Shown piece after piece: positions 26,040-36,058 of a stretch of DNA of 64,000 nt. The position numbers and the translations under genes are program-made. The notes under the pieces were generated by a model. That model was not told where the DNA came from. It saw only the letters and a program-made list of their open reading frames with translations, and made no database searches. Position 1 is the stretch's first letter. The number at the start of each line of letters is the position of its first letter. Source of the stretch: Lathyrus oleraceus (lineage: Eukaryota > Streptophyta > Magnoliopsida > Fabales > Fabaceae); NCBI RefSeq assembly GCF_024323335.1, contig NC_066580.1, forward strand, positions 141,288,188 through 141,352,187, given 5' to 3'.

Positions 26040-26619
26040 GCAGACGAAACAGCAGTTCCTGCGCTAACACAAGGCAGAACGCAGAGTTTTCCGCATTTTC
26101 CGCCGTTGGAGGACTTCCGGACCTCCGATTCCAATTCCGTAAAAAGCTATACGTTCGGAAATTCACAACTAACCCAAACACATATTCAATTACAGCCTAA
26201 ACACAGTTTCATCCAACGTAATTTTCCAGCATTCATAATCCCAATTAGGGTCAATTCAACGGCTATCACTACCCATGACATGTTAATTTATAATACCCAT
26301 TAAACGACGATAAACCCCCCTTACCTGAGATAATCCGGCAATCTCTAAGCTTCGAGCTTTTCCGTTCTTCAACCTTTGCTCTCTAGCTCTTCCTCTTTGC
26401 CCTTTTCTCCTCTTCTCTGCAGCTTCTCCGTTTTCACGTAAAACCCTTTTACAAAAATGAAAACTCTTTTTCCTTATTCCAACTTATATATTTTCCACTA
26501 ATTATTATTCCAAATAATAATAATAATAATCCAATAATATTTCCAATTAATTAATTAAATTAATAAATATTATATTAATTTAAATTAAATAATTAGCCTT
26601 ATTTCATCGGGGTGTTACA

Positions 26620-26624
26620 CCATT
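26620..26624. repeat. Right target-site duplication of Tekay-2
   Basis: CCATT, identical to 18409-18413. Confidence 0.95.
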
Positions 26625-27631
26625 CAGCCATTCAAAGAGCAGATTGAGCTAGTCAACTTGGGTTTCGAGGATGATGTGAAGGAAATCAAGATTGGGTCTC
26701 GACAGTGTCCGGATGTGAAGAAGGGGTTGATTGATCTTCTCTGAGAATATTCAGATGTGTTTGCTTGGTCCTATCAAGACATGCCTGGTTTGGATTCTGA
26801 GATTGTGGAGCATACATTGTCGTTGAAGCCAGAATACCCGCCAGTCAAACAAAAGTTGAGAAGAATGCATCCTGATATGGCAGTGAAGATCAAAGAAGAA
26901 GTGCAAAAGCATATTGATGTCGGTTTCCTTGTAACCGCTGAGTATCCGCAACGGGTGGCCAATATTGTGCCTGTTCCGAAGAAGGATGGAAAAGTCCGCA
27001 TGTGTGTTGATTACCTAGATTTGAATAAAGCCAGTCCAAAAGATGATTTCCCTCTGCCACATATATATATGTTGGTAGACAATACAACTAAATTCAAAGT
27101 CTTTTCATTTATGGATGGATTTTCCGGATATAATCAGATTAAGATGGCACCCGAAGATATGGAGAAGACCACATTCATCACACCTTGGGGAACTTCTGTT
27201 ATAGAGTGATGCCTTTCGGTTTGAAGAATGCTGGTGCAACTTACCAAAGAGCAATGACTACTCTTTTTCATGATATGATGCATAAAGAGATCGAAGTCTA
27301 TGTTGATGATATGATCACCAAATCTATTGATGAAGAGGAACATATTGAGAATTTGTTGAAGTTATTCCAGTGTTTGAGGAAGTATAAACTCCGCTTGAAT
27401 CCCAATAAGTGTACTTTTGGCATTCGTTCTGGTAAGTTGTTGGGCTTTATCGTTAGTGAGAAGGGTATTGAAGTTGATCCTGCCAAGGTCAAAGAATTAC
27501 AAGAGATGCCTGCGCCCAAAACTGAGAAGCAAGTCAGAGGTTTTCTCGGCCGCTTAAATTATATCTCAAGATTCATTTCACACATGACTTCCACATGTGG
27601 GCCTATATTCAAGCTTCTTTGGAAAGATTAG
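26625..27631 (+). pseudogene. Ogre-1 reverse transcriptase
   Basis: Resumes after Tekay-2. In-frame TGA at 26742-26744 (context LL*EYSDVFAWSY). RT blocks follow: VPVPKKDGKVRMCVDYLDLN, FMDGFSGYNQIKM, then a frameshift near 27185-27205 and VMPFGLKNAGATYQRAM, with the catalytic YVDD at about 27300-27311 (EVYVDDMI) and GFLGRLNYISRF further on. Reverse transcriptase copies the RNA genome into cDNA. The catalytic Asp pair is preserved, but stop and frameshift kill the copy. The segment ends at TAG 27629-27631. Confidence 0.92.
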
Positions 27632-28620
27632 TCTTGTGATTGGACCGAAGATTTCCAGAAAGCTTTTGACAGTATCAAATAATATCTCCTTAAACCTTCG
27701 ATTCTGTCCCCATCTGTTGAAGGAAGACGGTTGATCATGTATTTGATTGTGCTTGAAGAGAGTATGGGTAGTATTCTTGGTTAGCAAGATGAAACTGGAA
27801 AGAAAGAATTTGCAATTTACTACCTCAGTAAGAAGTTCACCGACTGTGAGACTCGGTATTCTATGCTAGAAAAGACTTGTTGCGCATTGGCTTGGGCTGC
27901 TAAGTGTCTGCGTCAGTACATGTTGAATCATACCACTTTGTTGATATCCAAAATGGATCCAATCAAGTATATTTTTGAGAAACTTGCTTTAACTGGGAGG
28001 ATTTCTCGTTGGCAGATTTTGTTATCAGAGTATGATATTGAATACCGATCTCAAAAAGCAATCAAAGGCAGTATCTTGGCTGACCATTTGGCTCACCAAC
28101 CGATTGAAGATTACCAGTCAGTGCAGTTTGATTTTCCTGATGAAGAGATCTTGTACCTGAAAATGAAAGATTGTGATGAACCATTGCTTGAAGAAGGGCC
28201 AGAACCTGGTTCCCGTTGGGGCATGGTATTTGATGGAACTGTTAATCAGTATGGTAATGGAATAGGGGCAGTAATCATTACTCCTCAAGGTACTCATTTT
28301 CCATTTACAGCTAGATTGACTTTCAAGTGTACAAACAATATGGTAGGATATGAAGCTTGCATTATGGGGCTTGAAGAGGCCATTGATCTCAGAATCAAGC
28401 ATTTGGATGTCTTTGGAGATTCAGCTTTGGTTGTGAATCAAATCAAAGGTGAATGGAAGACAAATCAACCCGGTTTGATACCATATACAGACTATGCGAG
28501 GAGGATTTCAACTTTCTTTACAAAGGTTGAGTTTCATCATATCCCTCGAGATGAAAATCGGATGGTAAATGCTCTTGCAACGTTGACGTCAATGATTATA
28601 GTAAAGTATTGGAATGAGGT
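27632..28620 (+). pseudogene. Ogre-1 RNase H and second (archaeal-type) RNase H
   Basis: The same frame continues after TAG with further stops near 27680 (TAA) and 27782 (TAG), inside the classical RNase H domain. From 27863 the frame is clean: connection/RNase H remnants (AWAAKCLRQYML, ISRWQILLSEYDIEYRSQK, ILADHLAHQP). About residues 110-235 from there form a second RNase H with MVFDGTVNQYGNGIGAV, GYEACIMGLEEA, DVFGDSALVVNQIKGEW and HIPRDENRMVNALATL, holding the D-E-D-D pattern of archaeal-type RNase H. A dual RNase H is a known Tat/Ogre hallmark. Confidence 0.88.
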
Positions 28621-29943
28621 TCCCAATTTGACTATGATGCGTCTTGATAGGCCAGCTCATGTGTTTGTTGTTGAAGAGATCAAAGACGAGAAGTTGTGGT
28701 ATTATGACACCAAATGTTTCCTCCAAAGTCAGATTTACCCATTTGGGGCATCATTGAAAGATAAGAAGACTTTGAGAAGATTAGCCGGCAATTTCTACCT
28801 GAATGGTGATGTACTTTACAAGAGAAACTTCGATATGGTCCTGCTCAGATGCGTGGATAGACACGAAGCAGACTTATTGATGATTGAAGTCCATGAAGGT
28901 TCCTTTGGTACTCATTCCAATGGACATGCAATGGAAAAGAAGATGTTGCAAGCAGGTTACTATTGGCTGACAATGGAATCTGATTGTTGCAAGTTTGTGA
29001 AGAAATGCCACAAGTGTCAAATATATGCTGATAAGATTCATGTTCCTCAGACACTGCTAAATGTCATTTCATCCCCATGGCCCTTCTCCATGTGGGGAAT
29101 TGATATGATTGGCATGATTGAGCCCAAAGCTTCGAACGGACATCGTTTCATTTTGGTGGCAATTGACTACTTCATAAAATGGGTTGAAGCGGCATCGTAT
29201 GCAAATGTAACCAAGCAAGTTGTTATAAGGTTTATCAAGATCAGATTATATGTCGTTATGGTGTGCCAAGTAAGATCATTACTGATAATGGGTCGAACAT
29301 GAACAATAATATGGTGGAAGCTCTTTGCAAAGACTTCAAAATTGCACACCATAATTCTTCTCCCTATAGACCCAAGATGAATGGGGTTGTTGAAGATGCA
29401 AACAAGAACATCAAGAAGATTATTCAGAAGATGATTGTCACATATAAAGATTGGCATGAGATGCTCCCATTCGCTTTGCACGGGTATCATACATCCATCC
29501 GCACTTCAACAGGGGCAACCCCTTTCTCTCTTGTTTATGGTATGGAAGCAGTGCTCCCCGTAGAGGTTGAGATCCCTTCATTGTGTGTGCTCATGGAAGC
29601 CAAGTTGACTGAGGCTGAATGGTTTCAGACCAGGTATGATCAGCTGAATTTGATTGAAGAGAAGAAGTTGACTGCTATGTGTCATGGTCAGTTATACCAG
29701 CAGAGAATGAAGAAGGCATTTGATAAGAAGGTCAGACCTCGTGTGTTCAGAGAAGGTGACCTTGTGCTCAAGAATATTTTATCTTTCAAACCTCATTCTA
29801 GGGGTAAATGGACTCCTAATTATGAAGGCTCATACGTTGTTAAGAGAGCCTTTTCAGGCGGTGCTTTGATTCTTATAACTATGGATGGTGAAGAGTTCAC
29901 TCGTCCTGTGAATGCAGATGCAGTCAAGAAATACTTCGCCTGA
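28621..29943 (+). pseudogene. Ogre-1 integrase
   Basis: HHCC-type zinc region (EVHEGSFGTHSNGHAM ... CHKCQIYAD) at about 28890-29035, catalytic Asp in MWGIDMIGM near 29100, then a frameshift near 29240-29265. The next frame gives IITDNGSNMN (second Asp) and GVVEDANKNIKKII (Glu), followed by a C-terminal domain ending ADAVKKYFA with TGA at 29941-29943. Integrase would insert the cDNA; the frameshift separates the catalytic residues in this copy. Confidence 0.9.
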
Positions 29944-31735
29944 AAAAATAAAAGAACAGCTCGCTAAGTTGAAGATCCGAAAGGGCGGCTTAGGCAAAAA
30001 TGAGTGTCTCGGTGGATTGAAAACCTAAAAGGGCGATCCAGGAAAAAGTTAGAGACATCAAACAGAAAAGAAGTATCCCGATAAATTGAGTACCCCGTCT
30101 TGGGGAAATTTATGCAAAAATTAGGGATTATGGCAAGTAAATGCATCCTGCTGATCTTCAGTTTTTGAAGACGTTTTGAGCACAACGGTCGATGTTGATT
30201 CATGATGCCCAGCAGCAGCCAAGAGCATAGTGGATATCAAGAGTTGGTAGAAGGATTAGTGATCATTGTATTCAATGTAACCCTTTTCCATGGAAATTAC
30301 CATTTTCAACTTTCTAAAGATCCATGGAGTCTTGTCATTTACAGACTACCATTCTATTAAATAAAGTTGAGATTTTATCTAATTGTTTCTACTATTATTT
30401 ACTTCAGCCAAGTAGATTTAAATTTTATTATGATCATTTTTTAAATTAAATTTTTTAAATCAAAATCATTTTTCTTAAACATATAAAAGCATGAATTTTA
30501 AGCAATCGATTTTATTTAAAAAGGATATAAATAGTGGTCTGAAAGAATTAAGCCCTAAGTGTGGAGCATTATTGGTTCTCCCCAAGCAGTAGGTGCATTT
30601 TATCTTTCATCCACGACAACATTATCCAGCGCTCGGTCTTTGTTGATTTTCTCCGAACGATTTTGTTTGCCTTTCCCCAGCGAAGTAGCCAACTGAGTTG
30701 GTTGATTAGTCCCCTACAGAGTTTAGTGTTTAATACCCAGCCGATTTTGGTCTCTAGGGGAGTAAGAACAAGTTTCCTCAACAGTTCGCGTGGTTGCGGC
30801 AGAACTTCGGTTTCCCCACCAATCGCCATTAGATTCGCCCCAGTCAGAGTTTCCTCCTGGTTTCTGAACAACTATTTGTGTTTATCCTCTGGATGGTTGT
30901 CTCCCATTTGATAAGGTGTTGACTTAAAATTCCCTACAGACTTGATAACGGTTTTTCTCAGCAGATCCCCTTCTTTCCCCAGCTAGGGTTGAGCCTTTGG
31001 GATGTTGATCTCTCTTTTCTCCAACAGTTGTCTCCCTCTTTTGTGGATTGATCGAGAATTGTATCGATGATTCAAATCTGTGACACCTTTGTATCCTTTG
31101 CGATTGTTTTTCAGCGTAATCATCATATACACATATACATATACATTCATTTAATTTCATTATTACATCATCACATTTGTTGGTTCATTCTTATAATTTT
31201 AAATCCTTGTTATGGTGGTACTTTATCCCCATACAAGTTTGGTGTTTGTCCTCCTTCAAATGTAGAGTGTCAGACCCCTAAGCAGAAAGACTTTAACCTT
31301 TCTCCATTCCTCACTGAGTTATTTCCTCGTGGATGATTTTTGTTTCAGTTTCCTCCCCAATTGATTATCTGGATGGAACTACTCCCCCTGAGTTATGTCC
31401 TCTTTGGGTTGAGTCTTAATTGACCGTTTCTTTCTAGATCTTACCTAGATAGATGCTTTGGGTCCCCTAAGAGTTTATTACCCAGTAACTGGTAATATTC
31501 TTCTTAGGTTGCAGTTTGTTACTTCTTTCCCAATACCCGACAAAAGTAACCCTTTTCTCCAGCGGATCCACTTTCATGTTTCCCCAGGAAGAATATCCTT
31601 GATATGTTTGTCCTAACCAATGACGAATATTTTCTTCCCCTGCTTTGAGTTTATCCTTGATATGTTCATTCTAACCGATGATGGATACTCTCATCTTTGG
31701 TATTCTACCCAGTAAAAAGGTAGTTGTAATCCCTG
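29944..31735 (+). other. Ogre-1 3' untranslated region, first part
   Basis: Non-coding sequence after integrase. From about 31440 it becomes a degenerate repeat built on TCCTTGATATGTTCATCCTA, ACCGATGACGGATA and CCCAGTAACCGGTAGTTGTA (for example near 31588 and 31650). It is interrupted by the Mutator-like element and continues at 39872. Repeat-rich variable 3' UTRs are known in legume Ogre elements. ORF-like stretches at 30561-30911 and 31067-31336 look like chance. Confidence 0.75.
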
Positions 31736-31915
31736 AATTTTTTTTTAAAATATCCAAAATTTTCAAAAAAAATTCAAAAATATCCAATTTTTCAAAAAAA
31801 TTACACAAATGGCCAAAATTGGCCATTTTTTACACTTAGGCGCCACCCTAGTTGGCGCCTACCCTTAATGGGTAGGGCAAGTCGCCACTAGGGGTGGCGC
31901 CTATGCCCAATCCAA
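31736..31915 (+). repeat. Left terminal inverted repeat of the MULE
   Basis: Reverse complement of 39692-39871. The inner 75 bases match with about one mismatch; the outer A/T-rich part is looser. It holds three GGCGCC sites (31839, 31854, 31896) in an imperfect ~67-bp palindrome (31837-31903) that could fold into a long hairpin. Confidence 0.88.
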
Positions 31916-32060
31916 TTTTTTTTTTTATTTTTTTTTTTTATTTTTTTTTTAATGTTATTTTTTTTTTTTTAATTTTTTTTTATTTATAAATTTATGTTTT
32001 TTATTAAGTATATTAATTTGTGTTCACATATATATATAAATAAATTTTTTTATATATATA

Positions 32061-32116
<56 letters not shown>

Positions 32117-32305
32117 TTATATATATATATATATATATTAATATAATTTATAAGTAATTAATATTATTTGTAAATTTTTGGAAAAAAAATTAATTTATAT
32201 ATGTATAAAGATATGATAGACAATATTTTTAAATATAAAGATAATAAACAGAAAATATTTTTATTTAAATAATAGAAAAGGCAAATATTACAAAGATATG
32301 ATTAA
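31916..32305. repeat. Poly-T and (TA)n low-complexity tract
   Basis: T-rich runs from 31916 to about 31985 and (TA)n runs at about 32025-32140. No gene is seen. This is the 3' flank of the mobile-domain gene. Confidence 0.8.
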
Positions 32306-34540
32306 TCACATATGATGCGGTCCCTTGTACGATCCGCACGGGGGAGGTCTAGTTACTCGCCTAGACGGTTCACGTGGTGGTGGTGCTTCCCTATTACCAC
32401 CCCTTGCCCTAACGCGCCCCCTTGCCGCTTGCCGTTGTGGTTCGGTCGAAGTCCCTTCAGTGCTGTAGGAAAGACGGGTCCCCTCTGCGCCCTCGAAGCT
32501 TTGTCTCGGTGGGACAAACTGACTACTGCTGGGTGCGCCCTCGAATTGTGGTCTTTGGTAGTTTAGGGTTGAATCGGGTTGGCCAAAGTGCAATGTTTGT
32601 TGTGGTGTGTAGTAGTCCTGTTGGTAGTCCTCTTGTATACCCGTGTCGGGGCTAGGTGGAGGACTGGAAGAGCTTGGGAAATTGTCGTGTTGGAAGTGTT
32701 GGGATTGGTGGAAGTAGGGGGATTGATATTGTGGTAGGTGTTGGGACTGTTGATGGTGGTGGGAATGTTGAGTTTGTTGTTGGTAGTCTTCATGGTATTG
32801 GGATTGAGTTTGTGGTATGTATTGTTGATTTGGTTGGGGGTGGACATGTGTTGTGGTTGTTGTTGTTGGTAATATGGTGGTGGTGGTTGTTGTTGGTAAT
32901 AAGGTGGTGGTGGTTGTTGTTGGTAAAATGGTTGTGGTGGTTGTTGTTGGTAATAAGGTGGTGGTTGTTGTTGTTGGGAATACTGTGGTGGTTGTTGTTG
33001 TTGGAAATATGGCTGTTGCATCCGGGGATCGTCCAAATAGAACGGGTCAGACACAATCATTTCTGGATTGGTATTTGCTCTATACCATTCCACATATTCC
33101 CTTGTCGGCTTCATTTCGTTGGGCGCCACCGGAAATTGTAGAACATAGTGGGCACGGTCTTTCCACATTTTTCGAAACTCCTTAGCAAATTCCTTCCAAT
33201 TTTGGGCATACCACTGGTGGCTGACTTTTTTTAGATGCCAAGGTTCCATGGACATTGGGGGGCCTGGGATGTCTTGATGCATTCCGAATTGAAGCTTGAC
33301 ACGGTCACTTTGGTGCATCTCCACAGTGGTGAACCGCATTATGGCCGTTTTTGCTGTCCAAACAGCTGCATCTTCGGGGTTGGGTTGATGTTCCAATCCC
33401 AAATATGGCCTCCAAATAAACTGCAAAGAAAAAAGTAAATATGTTATTTATCGAGAATGCATGACATTAATAAATCAGTTAGAAGTTGAGTGATTTAGTG
33501 GTAATACATCCTGTGCTCGGAGACGATCCAACAGTTGACGATAAAATATAATTTTATTTTTGGGGGTAAGACTGTAATCCAGTCCGGTTGTAATGAACCT
33601 AAACAAAAAAAGATAAATAATATTAGTTACAAATATTTATAGAATAAATATACAAAATGAAATAAGATCATAAATTTACCTAGTTGCGTAGGGGAAGGAG
33701 TAGTCATTAGGATTTTCTGGGGCTAGCCTCGGCAATCTCCACCACCCCCATGTTTGAAGCAAAAAAGCACATCCGGAAAATGTACAGTGCTCATTTTGTG
33801 CATTTTTACACAAAGAGCTATATAGGAATGCTAACACTGCAGAACCCCAACTATATGTGCTTATTCTATCAATGTCCCCGAGCAAACTCAAGTACATAAA
33901 ATTTATGCTATTTCCCGTCCCTTCGGGAAATAGCAAGTTCCCAAACAATAGCATAATGTAAACCCGGGTTTTTATGACTTTTTCTTGTTCGGAGGATTCC
34001 TCAGTCAAAGTTATGGAGTCGTGGTACAATTGTAGGCTAGATAATTTAATACCCTGACCCCTTGCTTTGGCAGACCCCTCACCCTCGACCAGATCTACCC
34101 CCAACATTTGAACACATATTTGGTTAGGCTGTTGAACATTTCCGGTGACAGGCTTACCATCTATTCTAAGACCTAAAAGCATGTACACGTCCTCTAATGT
34201 GACGGTACATTCACCAGTTGGTAGGTGAAAGGTGTGTGTCTCAGGTCTCCAACGTTCACACAGAGCCAAAATGAATTTGGCATCAATGGTGGCATTTACG
34301 ACATGCATTACATGACCGAAACCCGCACGCTCTATGTAAGGTACGCACCATGGGTCTGGATAAGGCATTGGGTGTGAACGTTGACGAAATTTCTTGGGAT
34401 CCTTTAAAAACAAACAATATAAAAAATTATTATATTGGACTTTTAAAAAACTAATTACAAACATACGAAAGAGGCAATGTTCAAGAAGAACTTACGAATG
34501 AGGCAATGTTTGCCCTAGTTCCTCTGTGTTCTTGGCCCAT
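32306..34540 (-). pseudogene. Plant mobile domain (PMD) gene carried by the MULE, four exons, late frameshift
   Basis: Starts at the ATG at 34540 (MGQEHRGTRANIASF). Inferred exons: 34540-34496, 34401 to about 33682, 33598-33508, and 33420 to 32306. The splice junctions have GT/AG ends and keep the frame (ASF|DPKKF, ATR|FITTG, AQD|FIWRP). Core motifs are GFGHVMHV, LCERWRPETHTFHLPTGECT, VTLEDVYMLLGLRIDG and the aromatic FIWRPYLG. Exon 4 encodes a Gln/Pro-rich tail with YYQQQPPPP repeats. Near 32840-32850 a one-base gain (or two-base loss) moves the tail to another frame that ends at 32306 (RPPPCGSYKGPHHM). PMD proteins are known both as host silencing factors (MAIN/MAIL family) and as transposon cargo; the role here is unknown. 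Confidence 0.8.
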
Positions 34541-34654
34541 GGTAAGAAGCGGCATGACTGCAATGTAGGAAGAAGCTTGGTGGATGAGAAGTTTCGCCTG
34601 AGTTCTCTGAATAAAAGTGTTAGTGGTAGATGAAAACTTGCAAGAATGACCCTC

Positions 34655-34662
34655 TATTTATA
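34655..34662 (-). promoter_or_regulatory. TATA box of the PMD gene
   Basis: Minus strand TATAAATA, 115 bp upstream of the ATG at 34540. All three MULE genes have the same octamer upstream. Confidence 0.65.
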
Positions 34663-34740
34663 CTCTTTTTCAAGTAAACTGAATATGCAAAAATGTGACA
34701 AGTCTAAGGCATGCGTGGTAGTGTTGGCATGCATTGGTGG

Positions 34741-35091
34741 AATCTGATGATGCAGAAACGTGACAAGTGTGAGGCATGCGTGGGAATCTTGCAGAATAGG
34801 TGCAGACTACGTGGCAGTGTTGGCATGCATAGGTGCAGACTAGGTGGGAGTTGTCATGTCTTGGGGAAGACTTGGTGGAATCTGATGATGCAGAAACGTG
34901 ACAAGTGTGAGGCATGCGTGGGAATCTTGCAGAATAGGTGCAGACTACGTGGCAGTGTTGGCATGCATAGGTGCAGACTAGGTGGGAGTTGTCTTGTCTT
35001 GGGGAAGACTTGGTGGAATCTGATGATGCAGAAACGTGACAAGTGTGAGGCATGCGTGGGAATCTTGCAGAATAGGTGTCACACTGTACAG
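34741..35091. repeat. 138-bp minisatellite, about 2.5 copies
   Basis: Units start at 34741, 34879 and 35017 (AATCTGATGATGCAGAAACG). Each holds AAACGTGAC, GGCATGCGTGG and GGCATGCATAGG. It lies just upstream of the PMD gene promoter. Long ORFs on both strands here are by-products of the repeat. Confidence 0.88.
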
Positions 35092-35370
35092 GTCAGATGA
35101 GAAGTTAAGTGTCACAGAGATAGTAGAATCCAATTTAAGCTTTGATATCCCCCAATAATTTATTTAACGGTTGAAATTTGACTTTCAAATATTTATTATT
35201 GTGGTGTACGCGTGCACTTTCAAATATTTATCAAAAAGAAAAACAAATAATTATATTGTAATTAAATTATTTTATGTTTTATTACAACTTTAAATTGAAT
35301 ACTTCATTTAGTTACGCCATACTAATTGGCGTATATGTGTTATAAAAGTACAAAAAGTCCAAAACACCTG

Positions 35371-35855
35371 CATGGGAATCTCTGAGACTAAGCTCAGGCT
35401 AGGTGGATAGGTTGGCATGCATTAGTACAGACTAGGTGGGAGTGTTGCATTCAAGGGTGTGACACGTGTAAGGCATGCGTGGGAATCTCTGAGACTTGGT
35501 GGTGAAGACTTGATGGGGAACAGGCATGCATGGGAATCTCTGAGACTAAGCTCAGGCTAGGTGGATAGGTTGGCATGCATTAGTACAGACTAGGTGGGAG
35601 TGTTGCATTCAAGGGTGTGACACGTGTAAGGCATGCGTGGGAATCTCTGAGACTTGGTGGTGAAGACTTGATGGGGAACAGGCATGCATGGGAATCTCTG
35701 AGACTAAGCTCAGGCTAGGTGGATAGGTTGGCATGCATTAGTACAGACTAGGTGGGAGTGTTGCATTCAAGGGTGTGACACGTGTAAGGCATGCGTGGGA
35801 ATCTCTGAGACTTGGTGGTGAAGACTTGATGGGGAACAGGCATGCATGGGAATCT
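35371..35855. repeat. 158-bp minisatellite, three copies plus a partial fourth
   Basis: CATGGGAATCTCTGAGACTA recurs at 35371, 35529 and 35687, with the first part again at 35845, an exact 158-bp period. It shares motifs with the 138-bp array (GGCATGCGTGGGAATCT, CAGACTAGGTGGGAGT). Each full unit carries ACACGTGT (35462, 35620, 35778) a few bases from GGCATGCGTGG, plus GGCATGCATT. The CATGCATG octamer occurs at 35525, 35683 and 35841. Confidence 0.9.
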
Positions 35856-35931
35856 CTGAGGTATTCACAATATGTCCACAGCAATCTTCACACACATATC
35901 TTCACAGCAATCTTCAGTAAGATTCTTGCAG

Positions 35932-35939
35932 TATAAATA
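35932..35939 (+). promoter_or_regulatory. TATA box of the MULE transposase gene
   Basis: TATAAATA, 77 bp after the end of the 158-bp array and 120 bp before the ATG at 36059. The leader contains several CTTCACAAAAC repeats (36000-36060). Confidence 0.65.
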
Positions 35940-36058
35940 TTCACACACATTTTCGCAAAGGTATTCACAATATCTTCACAGCAATATTCACAAAACGTTA
36001 ACAATATCTTCACAAAACCTTCACAAAACCTTCACAAAACCTTCACAAAACCTTCACA

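Larger units (their letters stand above)
18414..26619 (-). mobile_element. Tekay-2, complete Tekay/Del-lineage chromovirus
   Basis: An 8206-bp element with two 1848-bp LTRs, PBS, polypurine tract, an uninterrupted 1450-aa ORF and TSD CCATT. By eye the LTRs differ at about three positions (for example near 18609/24967, 18645/25003 and 18714/25072), implying insertion under roughly 0.1 My ago. The protein is clearly homologous to Tekay-1, but the LTR bodies share little beyond the ends, so it is a separate family. Confidence 0.96.
24772..26619 (-). repeat. Tekay-2 5' LTR
   Basis: 1848 bp, same length as the 3' LTR. Carries the promoter for the minus-strand genome, with a palindrome array and TATA box. 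Confidence 0.95.

Noticed and set aside
30561..31336. Small ORFs of 89-116 aa after Ogre integrase
   Set aside because: Within the Ogre 3' UTR, no motifs, and overlapping antisense ORFs of similar length.
32656..33185. Val/Trp-rich plus-strand ORFs
   Set aside because: Antisense shadow of the Gln/Pro-rich tail of the PMD gene.
34670..35100. Overlapping ORFs of about 127-129 aa on both strands with repeats
   Set aside because: By-product of the 138-bp minisatellite, whose length is divisible by three; no family features.
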